A DNA stretch of 8,350 nucleotides, from assembly GCA_035763085.1 (NCBI GenBank), contig DASUBV010000117.1, positions 1-8,350 of the forward strand, in the 5' to 3' direction. Below the pieces are notes generated by a model. That model was not told where the DNA came from. It did no database searches and worked only from the letters and a program-made list of their open reading frames with translations. This stretch comes from DASUBV01 sp035763085. Its GTDB lineage: Bacteria > Actinomycetota > Actinomycetes > Streptosporangiales > Streptosporangiaceae. Position numbers and translations under genes: made by a program. Shown one piece after another: positions 1 to 6,772 of the stretch (positions within the stretch are counted from its first letter, which is position 1; each line of letters begins with the position of its first letter).

Positions 1-1
1 C

Positions 2-184
2 GACCTGCCGATGTCCACCACGCAGCTGGCCACCGCGCTGACACTGTCCGCGCCGACCCTCAGCGCGCACCTGCATGCGCTGCTGCGGGCCGGCATTGTC
101 AGCTCGCGCCGGGACGGCCGGGCCGTGCTGTATGCCCGGACCCCGCTGGGCGACGACCTGCTGACCGGCCCGGCGCGACCTTAG
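2..184 (+). CDS. ArsR-like winged-helix transcriptional regulator, C-terminal fragment
   Basis: Only the last 60 codons are in the window; the gene begins upstream. The visible protein has a helix-turn-helix with the pattern TTQLATALTLSAPTLSAHL, followed by a recognition-helix end and wing (LLRAGIVSSRRDGRAVLYARTP) and the usual short 'TPLGDDLL' tail. This layout is typical of ArsR/SmtB-like winged-helix repressors, in particular the larger actinobacterial proteins in which the wHTH sits at the C-terminus behind a separate N-terminal domain. It would bind DNA as a dimer; the inducer cannot be inferred because the sensing part is outside the window. The stop codon TAG (182-184) overlaps by two bases the stop of the convergent regulator gene on the other strand, leaving no room for a terminator between them. 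Family-level call is fairly secure; function is not known. Confidence 0.75.
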   Translation, partial: DLPMSTTQLATALTLSAPTLSAHLHALLRAGIVSSRRDGRAVLYARTPLGDDLLTGPARP

Positions 185-1176
185 CCGGGCTGGTCAGGCT
201 CGTCATCGAGCCAGCCGCGCCGGGTCGCCTGGCGGGCCAGCTGAAACCGGGTCTGCACGCGTAGCCGCTCCATCATGGACCGCACCCGCCGCTGGTAGGT
301 CCGCTCGCTGAGCCCGAGCTCCCGGGCGATCACCTCGTCCGGGATACCCGCGGTCAGCAGCGCGAGAATGCCCCGCTCCTCAGGACTGGGCTGGTCGCCC
401 GGCGTGCCATTGGCGGCGGGGTAATGGACCGGGCTCGCGATCAGCCAGAGCGACTCGAACAGCGCGGTGATCGCCTCGAGCAGCGCGGACTTGTGCACCA
501 CGACGATGCTCTCGATCGCCTCCGGCGCGGCCTGCAGCGGCAGGATGGCTAGCGTGTCATCGACCAGCAGGAGCTTGGTGGGCAAGTGCGGCAGGACGCG
601 GGCTCGCTCGCCGATGCCGCAGCCATCCACGATCTCGGCAAGACGTCCTGGCAAGTCGACGGCCGCGCGTTCGTAGATCATCCGTGCGGACCCGCCGCGC
701 AGCAGCAGGTCCGCCTCAATCTGATTGGGCGCGATCGTGTCCGCTGCATACGGCGGCTTATCAAAGCCCCGCAGCAGGTGCCGGGCAGACCGCTCCGCCT
801 GCTCGATCCGGCGCAGCGAGGCCTGCGTCCCGCTGACGATCTCGACGAGCTCGGCCGGGTCGCGCTTGCCCGCGGCCAGCCGGTACCGCTCGCCCAGATC
901 CTGGGCGAGCAGACGCGCGTTCTTGACCTCCCGCTCCCGCACCAGCAGCAGGATGTCCAGGGCGATGGCTGGGTCCAGCGCCAGGAAGGACGGCGGCGAG
1001 CCGGGCAGGCGCTCGGCGAGGCGGCTCTGAGTCAGCTCGCCCAGCGCCTCACGCACCTGATCCGGTGTCATTCTGGTGGCCGAGACCAGCTCGTCGCGAG
1101 TGGCGGGTCGCCCGCTCAGCAGTACGTCGTAGACCAGCTCAGCCTCGGGGCTGATGCCGATGACCCCCAACGCCAC
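181..1176 (-). CDS. LuxR-family transcriptional regulator with N-terminal TrmB-like winged helix
   Basis: A 331-aa cytoplasmic DNA-binding protein. Residues about 8-72 look like a TrmB-type winged helix ('SPEAELVYDVLLSGRPATRDEL', then a second helix from TPDQVREAL). Residues about 75-140 are mostly helical and charged. Residues about 165-250 form a mixed alpha/beta effector region (KLLLVDDTLAILPL, ESIVVVHKSALLEAITALFESLW). Residues about 264-323 are a LuxR/GerE-type HTH (SPEERGILALLTAGIPDEVIARELGLSERT, then YQRRVRSMMERL). This two-HTH layout is common in actinomycetes, and members are often cluster-situated regulators with unknown ligands. The start is GTG at 1176; an in-frame ATG at codon 36 would cut the first HTH, so I prefer the GTG, although only a distant GGGG lies upstream as a ribosome site. 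No receiver domain or phosphorylation site is visible. It is divergent from the large peptidase gene and may control it; that link is inference from position. Confidence 0.88.
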   Translation of the reverse strand: MALGVIGISPEAELVYDVLLSGRPATRDELVSATRMTPDQVREALGELTQSRLAERLPGSPPSFLALDPAIALDILLLVREREVKNARLLAQDLGERYRLAAGKRDPAELVEIVSGTQASLRRIEQAERSARHLLRGFDKPPYAADTIAPNQIEADLLLRGGSARMIYERAAVDLPGRLAEIVDGCGIGERARVLPHLPTKLLLVDDTLAILPLQAAPEAIESIVVVHKSALLEAITALFESLWLIASPVHYPAANGTPGDQPSPEERGILALLTAGIPDEVIARELGLSERTYQRRVRSMMERLRVQTRFQLARQATRRGWLDDEPDQPG

Positions 1177-1303
1177 GCGAGGTTCTTACCCCGCTCGAAG
1201 GTGGCGGAAAGGTGTCGTCGGCGGGTATTTGCCACAGACGGCTCTTTACTCGGATTAGCCGCCAAACAGATTCTTCTCGCAAGCCATAGAAAGACGGCAT
1301 CGT

Positions 1304-1338
1304 CCGGCCGGTGCTGGGGTCACTCGCGCACCGGCCGG
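1304..1338. promoter_or_regulatory. Perfect 11-bp inverted repeat immediately upstream of the peptidase ribosome site
   Basis: CCGGCCGGTGC (1304-1314) is the exact reverse complement of GCACCGGCCGG (1328-1338), separated by 13 bases. The right arm ends one base before the Shine-Dalgarno sequence. In RNA this would form a GC-only-plus-one-U:A stem next to the ribosome site; in DNA it is a symmetrical site suited to a dimeric repressor, the arms being about two helical turns apart centre to centre. Either an operator for the divergent regulator or a leader hairpin that limits translation is possible; the sequence does not decide between them. There is no U-run, so a classical intrinsic terminator is less likely. 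Confidence 0.55.
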
Positions 1339-1339
1339 C

Positions 1340-1347
1340 GGAGGAGG
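1340..1347 (+). promoter_or_regulatory. Strong ribosome binding site fixing the peptidase start
   Basis: GGAGGAGG lies 9 bases before the ATG at 1357. Directly after this ATG comes a basic, then hydrophobic signal peptide. Together these decide the start against any of the upstream in-frame codons, since the open frame itself runs back to 586 through the antisense of the regulator gene. Confidence 0.85.
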
Positions 1348-1356
1348 CGGCAGCTT

Positions 1357-1455
1357 ATGCGCTGGCGGACGCGCACATCCCGATGGATCTCAGCAATGAC
1401 GGGCGCGGCAGTGCTCGCCATGATGACCATGCTCGCGGTCGGCCCGGCGCAGGCC
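1357..1455 (+). other. Signal peptide coding segment of the S53 peptidase
   Basis: Codons 1-33. The n-region has four arginines in the first nine residues, the h-region spans about residues 16-28, and Ala-Gln-Ala at 31-33 gives a good signal peptidase I site before SEYS. There is no twin-arginine pair (the arginines are separated) and no lipobox cysteine, so Sec export and release is the likely route. Confidence 0.8.
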
Positions 1456-4400
1456 AGCGAGTACTCAGTCGCGGGCGGCGGCACGGCAGCGGCCGCGCCG
1501 CACCTGTCCACTGACACCGACGCGCCCTGCAACACGTCGCCGAAGCCGGGTCACGTCCGGTGCTTCGCGATCGTGCGCACGCCGGCCAGCCACTCGATCA
1601 CGGCGGCCGCCGCCACCGGCGGGCCTCCGTCCACCGCTCTTACGCCTGCCGACCTGCAGTCTGCCTATCACCTTCCGGTCTCCGGCGGAGCAGGCCAGAC
1701 CGTCGCGATCGTCGACGCCAGCGGTGACTCGGACGCGGAGTCGGACCTGGCGGCGTTCCGCTCGTACTGGGGGCTGCCAGCCTGCACCATCGCCAACGGC
1801 TGCTTCCGCAAGGTGGATCAGACCGGCGGGACCAGCTACCCGCCCGACGATCCCGGCTGGGGTCTGGAGACCACCCTGGACCTGGACGCGGTGTCGTCAG
1901 CATGCCCGCAGTGCAGCATCCTGCTGGTGGAGGCCAGCAGCAGCGCCGTCACTGACCTGGCCGCTGCCGAGAACGAGGCGGCCGCGCTGGGCGCCAAGTA
2001 CATTTCGAACTCCTACGGCGCCGGCGAGGATGCCTCGCTGCTCTCCCTGGACAGCGCCTACCAGCATCCCGGCGTGGCGATCACGGTTTCCTCTGGCGAC
2101 GCCGGCAATGCCATTGAATGGCCGTCGTCAGACCCGGACGTCACCGCCGTCGGCGGCACCACGCTGACCAAGGACGCCGCCGCCGCCCGCGGCTGGGACG
2201 AGAGCGCCTGGGCCAGCGGCGGGTCGGGCTGCTCGAGCATCGAGCCCCAGCCGCAGTACCAGGCCAACATCACCACCGACTGCTCGATGCGGGCAACGGC
2301 CGACATATCGGCTGACGCTGACCCCGCTTCCGGGCTCGGCATCTACGACACCCTCGGGTATGGCGGCTGGGTCCAGGTCGGCGGGACCAGCCTGGCATCG
2401 CCGCTGATCGCCTCGGTGTACGCGCTGGCCGGCACCCCGCAGCCGGGTACCTTCCCGGTGAATTCCCTCTACCACGATCCGTCCCCGGCCACGGACCTGT
2501 TCGACATCACCCGGGGCGCCAACGGATCGTGCGGCAACGTGCTGTGCCAGGCCGGGCCGGGCTGGGACGGGCCGACTGGCCTGGGTACTCCCGACGGCGT
2601 TGGCGCCTTCTCCAGCGGGCCACAGGGCCAGATCACCGGGGACGTCACAGACTCCGCGACGGGCCAGCCGGTCCCGGATGCCACCGTGACTGCCGGTCCC
2701 GGCAACTACGCGACGCACACTAATGCCAGCGGTGCCTACACCCTGAACGTCAGCACCGGCTCCTTCTCGGTCAGCGCAAGCAAGTACGCCTACCAGTCGA
2801 GTACCGACAGCAGTGTGCAGGTGGAATCCGGCGGCACGGCGACCGCGAACTTCACGATCACTGCCCTGCCACAGCAAACGGTCAGCGGGACCGTCACCGA
2901 CGGGTCGGGCCACGGGTGGCCGCTCTACGCGAAGATCACCATCGGCGGCGGGTACCCTGGCGGCCCGGTCTACACCAACCCGTTCACCGGGCGGTACAGC
3001 GTCGTGCTGGCTGGCCCGGCGACCTACCCGGTTCAGGTCACCTCGGCCGAGCCCGCCGTCACCGGACCTCCGGATGGCGGCTACCAGGAGCAGGACATGC
3101 AGCTCTCGGTCGGCAGCAGCGGGACGGTAAGCCAGAACTTCGCCCTGCCGGTCGACAAGGCCGCCTGCACCGCGCCCGGTTACGGGCCGGCCGGGCTGTC
3201 GGAAGACTTCACCGGCTGGGTCGGCAAGACACCCGGCCCGGGGTGGGCGGTCAGCGGAACCGGCGGCGGCTGGCGGTTCGACAACCCAGGCAGCCGGCCA
3301 GCTCCCGGTAACGGAGTCGCCAGCGACACGTTCGCGATCGCGGACTCCGGGACCGCCGGCGGACGGATGGACACCACGCTGACCTCCCCGGCGGTGAGCC
3401 TGCAGGGACAGACGGCTCCGGTGGTGAGCTTCACCTCCGGCTACTACGGCGGATCGGGGCAGCAGGCCCAGGTCGGCCTGAGCACCAACAACGGGAAGAC
3501 CTGGACCACCATCTGGCAGCAGGGCGCGCAGAACGCGATCGGCCCGGTCAGCGTCCCGGTACCGCAGGCGGCCGGCCAGCCGGGGGTCCGGGTGCGGTTC
3601 CGCTACAGCGGCACTCACGCCTGGTGGTGGTCAGTCGGCGGCGTCCTCGTCGGCAGCCCCGGCTGCGCTGCGCTGCCCGGCGGCCTGGTGACCGGCCTGG
3701 TCACCAACCACAGCACCAGCCGGCCGGTCTACGGCGCCACCGTGACCAGCGCGGCCGGAGCCTCCGGGATCGCGGCGGGCACCAGCGACTCAGACGGGCC
3801 CGGCGGCCTGTATGAGCTCTTCAGCCCGGCGGGCAGCCAGCACTTCACCGCGACTGCGGACGGCTATCAGAGCGCTTCGGCCACCGTGGACGTCGCGGCG
3901 GACCAGGCGACCCGCCAGGACTGGACGCTGACGGCGACCAGCGCCGCCACCAGCCAGGCGACCTGGGTCACGTCCGGCGGGCGCCCGGCCAGCGCACATG
4001 CGGCGAGCCGCCCGCCGCTGCGACCGCTGTCGCTGCCGGGGCTGCACGCCTCGTCCTACACGATCACGCTGATCACCGGGGACCAGGTCCGGCTGACCGA
4101 GACGGCGCACGGCCAGTACTCGGTGACCACGCCTGCTCCCGGCGCCAGCCCTACCCTGCAGGTCACCGGCATGGCGAGCCCGAAGGGGATCGCCACCCTG
4201 CAGGCGATGCCCTCGGACGCCGCGAGCCTGATCGCCAGCGGTCGCCTGGACCGCGGCCTGTTCGATCTCGCGTGGCTGGCCCGGCACGGCGACGCCAGCC
4301 CCGGTGCCCGGCTGCCGGTGGTGGTGCAGTACGGCGGGCACCCGGACGCGGCCACGCTGACGCGCGACGCGGGCGCGCTGCCCGGTGCCACGCTCACCAG

Positions 4401-6708
4401 CGTGTCGGCCTCGGCGGGCACGGCCCGGGTGAGCATCGCCGCCCGGCACGCGGCCGCACTCTGGACCGCGATCATCCGGCAGCCCGCAGCCCGGCCCGGC
4501 ATGGCCAGTGCCATGCTGGCCAGCGGGATCAGCCGGGTGTGGCTGGCCGGTCACCAGGAGGGCCCGGCCGCCCAGCCCGCCCCGGACGGCCAGCAGCTGT
4601 ATACGGTCACCGAGACCATCACCGGACCGGACGCGTCGCTCCAGTGCGACCCGGGCCAGTCGCTGTGCCTGGCCCCCGACTTTGCGCTGATGGGGGTCAC
4701 CGGCGGCGGGGCTGACCAGGTCTACCCGGCCACCAGCATGAGCTGCGCCAGCACGAGCAGCACCGGCACGTGCACGGCCTACCGGGTCACCTACGACGTT
4801 CCCGTCGGCACCTACATGAGCTCGGGCACAGCAATCTTCCGTCAGGGCCCGGATGAGCAGCAGCTCGACCTGACGGTTCCGCAAGTCACCGTGGCGGGTA
4901 CCACCAGCTTCACGCTGAACGGGGCCAGCGCCAGGAAGATCTCGATCAGCACCCCCCGGCCCAGCTTCAACGTCTCCGCTGCCACGGAGGACTACCGGGT
5001 CCTGCCCGACGGCACGTTCGGCTTCAACCTGAGCTTCTTCATGTACGGCTTCCAGAATGTCTGGGTGATGCCGAGCCAGCAGGTCACTGTGGGCGCTTTT
5101 GACTACTCCAGCAGCTGGATCCGGTACGCGCCCACGATCAGCATGAGCGCGGTGTCACCGGGACAGCTGAACCTCCAGCCTGCCTACCCGGGCTACACGC
5201 CATTCCCGAACGCTCCGTTTACCTCCTTCACGGGCAGTCATACGCTGCCGGTGGTCAGCGCCGGCGACGGCAGCGCACAGGACTTCAGCAAGGTCGACGC
5301 CCGCGGCAAGCTGGCGCTCATCCAGCTCGATCCCGCGGTCGGCGGCTGCATGGTGGAATCGTCGCAACTGCAGAATGCGCTCCGCGCAGGCGCGGCGGGT
5401 GTCCTGGTTGACGCGGCGCTCCCGCCCAGCGTCGGCACCGGATCGTGCTGGCTGCCGATCATCCCAGACTGGTTCGCCGGGCTCGGGTCGCCAGTGAGCA
5501 TGCCGTTCGTATCCATCCCAGCGGCCCAGGCCGCCGCACTGCAGAGCATGCTGGCCCGCGGTACCGTGCGGCTGCACCTGACGGCGCTGGCGGTCAGTCC
5601 GTACCAGTACGACCTCAAGTTCTACTCCGAGGGCAAGATATCCAGCGCGACCCAGTACATGCTCACCCCGCGGGCCCTGACCGCCGTCCGCACCAGCTAT
5701 CACTCGGCTCAGCCGGGCGTGGCCGAGCCATCAGACACGGCCTTCGACCCGGATGAGTTCTTCGTCGGTGGTACCGATGACGGCCTTCCTGCCCCGGCCG
5801 CGCAGACCGAGTACTACGGGCCGGTGTCCCCGGCAGTGGTCTGGATCAGGACGCCGTCCCTGGTGGTCGCCGGCAATGTGGCCGCTGAGCCGACCACCTG
5901 GGACGTGTTCAGCCAGCGCGGTGGCGTTATGTCGGAGAACTGGTTCGACAGTCCGGCGCCGCTGGGCTCGGTGGCGCCGGCGGACGATGTCCTCCAGGCG
6001 CAGCCAGGCAAGTACGACAGCACCTACTCGGGCGTGGCGGGCTGCGCCGGGTGCCGTCAGGGTGACACCTTCTATCCGCTCTTCTACCGAGTATCCGGCG
6101 CCGATCCGCGGCTGATTGACGGGCCGTACTTCTTCGCGCCGGGCGATGGGATCCACCTGTACCACGGCGGGCAGGAGATCCAGCCGGTCTCGGTCGGCGG
6201 CTACGCCGCCTACCAGCTGCCGGCGCCTAAGGCCAGCTACCGGCTCACCGCGCAGGACGGCAGCACAGACACAGCCTGGACCTTCACGTCCGCTGAACCT
6301 GCCACTAATCAGTCGCCACCCGGCTTCGGCTGCGCGGGCACGGTCTTCACCGGCTCCACGGCGCCATGCGCGCCGGACCCGCTGATCTTCCTGCGCTACA
6401 ACTCCTTCACCAGTCTCGCCAACGCGGTCACTGCGGGGGTGACTCACCAGATCCAGGTGACGCCCGCGTATCAGGCGACGGTCGCGCCGGCGAAGATCAC
6501 CAGCCTCCGGCTGTGGATCAGCACCGACGGCGGCAGCACCTGGCAGCAGGAGACTGTCCGGGACCGTGACGGCACCTACACCGCCACCTACCACGTTCCG
6601 GCGCTGCCGGCGACCAGCGGCGCGGTCAGCGTCCGGGTCCAGGCCAGCGACTCCGCCGGAGACACGGTCTCCCAGACCATGACCAACGCCTACACCATTA
6701 CCGGCTGA
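1357..6708 (+). CDS. Secreted S53 (sedolisin) peptidase fused to subtilase-type (S8) non-catalytic modules
   Basis: A 1783-aa exported protein. Residues 1-33 are a signal peptide: basic RWRTRTSRW, hydrophobic AVLAMMTMLAVG, and AQA before the cut. Residues about 92-419 are a sedolisin domain: E171 and D175 in GLETTLDLD, oxyanion D248 in SSGD, S345 in GGTSLASP, and a calcium-site end FDITRGANG...GWDGPTGLGTP. CarboxypepD_reg-like sandwiches occupy about 424-504, 507-600 and 776-860; a jelly-roll module, 613-770. From about 899 it resembles large actinobacterial S8 subtilases without their catalytic domain: propeptide-like part 899-1063, post-catalytic beta domains, PA domain about 1297-1400 and Ig-like C-terminus about 1690-1783. 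There is no LPXTG or C-terminal membrane segment, so it is probably released. Many cysteines fit an extracellular protein. Sedolisins are acid endopeptidases; substrate unknown. S53 call strong; S8 relationship from family knowledge, not alignment. Confidence 0.9.
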   Translation: MRWRTRTSRWISAMTGAAVLAMMTMLAVGPAQASEYSVAGGGTAAAAPHLSTDTDAPCNTSPKPGHVRCFAIVRTPASHSITAAAATGGPPSTALTPADLQSAYHLPVSGGAGQTVAIVDASGDSDAESDLAAFRSYWGLPACTIANGCFRKVDQTGGTSYPPDDPGWGLETTLDLDAVSSACPQCSILLVEASSSAVTDLAAAENEAAALGAKYISNSYGAGEDASLLSLDSAYQHPGVAITVSSGDAGNAIEWPSSDPDVTAVGGTTLTKDAAAARGWDESAWASGGSGCSSIEPQPQYQANITTDCSMRATADISADADPASGLGIYDTLGYGGWVQVGGTSLASPLIASVYALAGTPQPGTFPVNSLYHDPSPATDLFDITRGANGSCGNVLCQAGPGWDGPTGLGTPDGVGAFSSGPQGQITGDVTDSATGQPVPDATVTAGPGNYATHTNASGAYTLNVSTGSFSVSASKYAYQSSTDSSVQVESGGTATANFTITALPQQTVSGTVTDGSGHGWPLYAKITIGGGYPGGPVYTNPFTGRYSVVLAGPATYPVQVTSAEPAVTGPPDGGYQEQDMQLSVGSSGTVSQNFALPVDKAACTAPGYGPAGLSEDFTGWVGKTPGPGWAVSGTGGGWRFDNPGSRPAPGNGVASDTFAIADSGTAGGRMDTTLTSPAVSLQGQTAPVVSFTSGYYGGSGQQAQVGLSTNNGKTWTTIWQQGAQNAIGPVSVPVPQAAGQPGVRVRFRYSGTHAWWWSVGGVLVGSPGCAALPGGLVTGLVTNHSTSRPVYGATVTSAAGASGIAAGTSDSDGPGGLYELFSPAGSQHFTATADGYQSASATVDVAADQATRQDWTLTATSAATSQATWVTSGGRPASAHAASRPPLRPLSLPGLHASSYTITLITGDQVRLTETAHGQYSVTTPAPGASPTLQVTGMASPKGIATLQAMPSDAASLIASGRLDRGLFDLAWLARHGDASPGARLPVVVQYGGHPDAATLTRDAGALPGATLTSVSASAGTARVSIAARHAAALWTAIIRQPAARPGMASAMLASGISRVWLAGHQEGPAAQPAPDGQQLYTVTETITGPDASLQCDPGQSLCLAPDFALMGVTGGGADQVYPATSMSCASTSSTGTCTAYRVTYDVPVGTYMSSGTAIFRQGPDEQQLDLTVPQVTVAGTTSFTLNGASARKISISTPRPSFNVSAATEDYRVLPDGTFGFNLSFFMYGFQNVWVMPSQQVTVGAFDYSSSWIRYAPTISMSAVSPGQLNLQPAYPGYTPFPNAPFTSFTGSHTLPVVSAGDGSAQDFSKVDARGKLALIQLDPAVGGCMVESSQLQNALRAGAAGVLVDAALPPSVGTGSCWLPIIPDWFAGLGSPVSMPFVSIPAAQAAALQSMLARGTVRLHLTALAVSPYQYDLKFYSEGKISSATQYMLTPRALTAVRTSYHSAQPGVAEPSDTAFDPDEFFVGGTDDGLPAPAAQTEYYGPVSPAVVWIRTPSLVVAGNVAAEPTTWDVFSQRGGVMSENWFDSPAPLGSVAPADDVLQAQPGKYDSTYSGVAGCAGCRQGDTFYPLFYRVSGADPRLIDGPYFFAPGDGIHLYHGGQEIQPVSVGGYAAYQLPAPKASYRLTAQDGSTDTAWTFTSAEPATNQSPPGFGCAGTVFTGSTAPCAPDPLIFLRYNSFTSLANAVTAGVTHQIQVTPAYQATVAPAKITSLRLWISTDGGSTWQQETVRDRDGTYTATYHVPALPATSGAVSVRVQASDSAGDTVSQTMTNAYTITG
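1630..2613 (+). other. Sedolisin (S53) catalytic domain
   Basis: Codons about 92-419. It opens with LTPADLQSAYHLP and GQTVAIVDASGDSDAESDLAAF, the start of the catalytic domain in the actinobacterial short-propeptide sedolisins. The Glu-xxx-Asp pair (E171, D175), the oxyanion Asp (D248) and the Ser in Gly-Thr-Ser-x-x-x-Pro (S345) are all present in the right order. Cysteines C183/C186, C292/C309 and C392/C397 could pair as disulfides. Between the signal peptide and this domain lie only about 58 residues, with C58...C69 and CFAIVRT, versus nearly 200 residues of propeptide in classical sedolisins. Confidence 0.88.
2626..3936 (+). other. Three CarboxypepD_reg-like modules with an inserted jelly-roll module
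   Basis: Each sandwich module starts with a related pattern: GQITGDVTDSATGQPVPDATV (residue 424), TVSGTVTDGSG...LYAKITI (508) and GLVTGLVTNHSTSRPVYGATV (776). Each then has a turn and a beta strand ending before a Thr/Ala-rich edge. This is the transthyretin-like fold found in carboxypeptidase regulatory domains and CnaB repeats, usually a spacer or binding module in secreted enzymes. Between the second and third sits a MAM/'choice-of-anchor J'-like jelly roll (about 613-770) with EDFTG...GWAVSG...WRFDNPG and LSTNNGKTWTTIW. Module identity is from fold-pattern recognition, not from a profile search. Confidence 0.65.
4051..6705 (+). other. S8 subtilase-type non-catalytic half: propeptide-like segment, beta domains, PA domain, Ig-like end
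   Basis: YTITLITGDQVRL (residue 901), the ...AASLIASGRLDRGLFDLAWL stretch (956), RLPVVVQYGG (985) and the SRVWLAG end (1059) follow the order seen in the propeptide region of large Streptomyces S8 peptidases. In those proteins the D/H/S catalytic domain begins directly after the VWLDG-like element. Here residues 1064-1080 are a short Pro/Ala-rich linker. Then a segment like the post-catalytic part appears (TYDVPVGTY, FTLNGASARKISIS), followed by a PA domain (KLALIQL, LRAGAAGVLVDA) and an end SVRVQASDSAGDTVSQTM. I find no subtilase D, H or GTSMA-type Ser motif anywhere in this half. Confidence 0.6.
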
Positions 6709-6714
6709 CGCTCC

Positions 6715-6750
6715 CGTGCTGCCCGCGGGTCACCACCCGCGGGCAGCACG
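6715..6750. terminator. Perfect 16-bp hairpin, probable bidirectional terminator
   Basis: The arms 6715-6730 and 6735-6750 are exact reverse complements around a 4-base loop (CACC). It starts 7 bases after the TGA of the peptidase gene and lies 23 bases beyond the stop of the antitoxin gene that converges from the right. No T-run follows on either strand, as is usual for actinomycete terminators, so it may end transcripts from both directions or act only as a stabilising 3' stem. Confidence 0.85.
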
Positions 6751-6772
6751 CCGCAGGCCGGCTCGGCCAGGG

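Larger units (their letters stand above)
1177..1356. promoter_or_regulatory. Divergent intergenic control region between regulator and peptidase
   Basis: This 180-bp non-coding stretch separates two divergent genes and must hold both promoters. Its middle (about 1225-1300) is clearly richer in A+T than the flanking genes, as expected for promoters in a high-GC genome. A weak plus-strand candidate is TTGCCA (1229-1234), 18 bases, then GATTAG (1253-1258). A weak minus-strand candidate is TTGCGA (1282-1277), 18 bases, then CTAATC (1258-1253), so the two would use the same -10 position on opposite strands. Neither -10 matches TANNNT well, so these boxes are guesses; only the existence of a shared control region is well supported. 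Confidence 0.55.

Noticed and set aside
586..1356. Upstream in-frame extension of the peptidase reading frame by 257 codons
   Set aside because: It is antisense to the LuxR-type regulator and reads as Arg/Gln-rich, domain-less sequence; the strong ribosome site and signal peptide place the start at 1357.
2128..3618. Long open frame (496 codons) on the minus strand inside the peptidase gene
   Set aside because: Typical high-GC shadow frame: low-complexity Arg/Gly/Ala sequence without recognisable domains, lying opposite well-defined S53 and beta-sandwich modules.
3790..4884. Open frame of 364 codons on the minus strand
   Set aside because: Same shadow effect; Arg/Gly/Ala-rich with no motif, opposite the subtilase propeptide-like segment.
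5731..6594. Open frame of 287 codons on the minus strand
   Set aside because: No domain, Arg/Gly-rich composition, opposite a coherent beta-rich coding frame.
6600..6708. Cell-wall anchor or C-terminal membrane helix on the giant peptidase
   Set aside because: The protein ends in a beta-type sequence (SVRVQASDSAGDTV...AYTITG) with no LPXTG, no hydrophobic segment and no basic tail.
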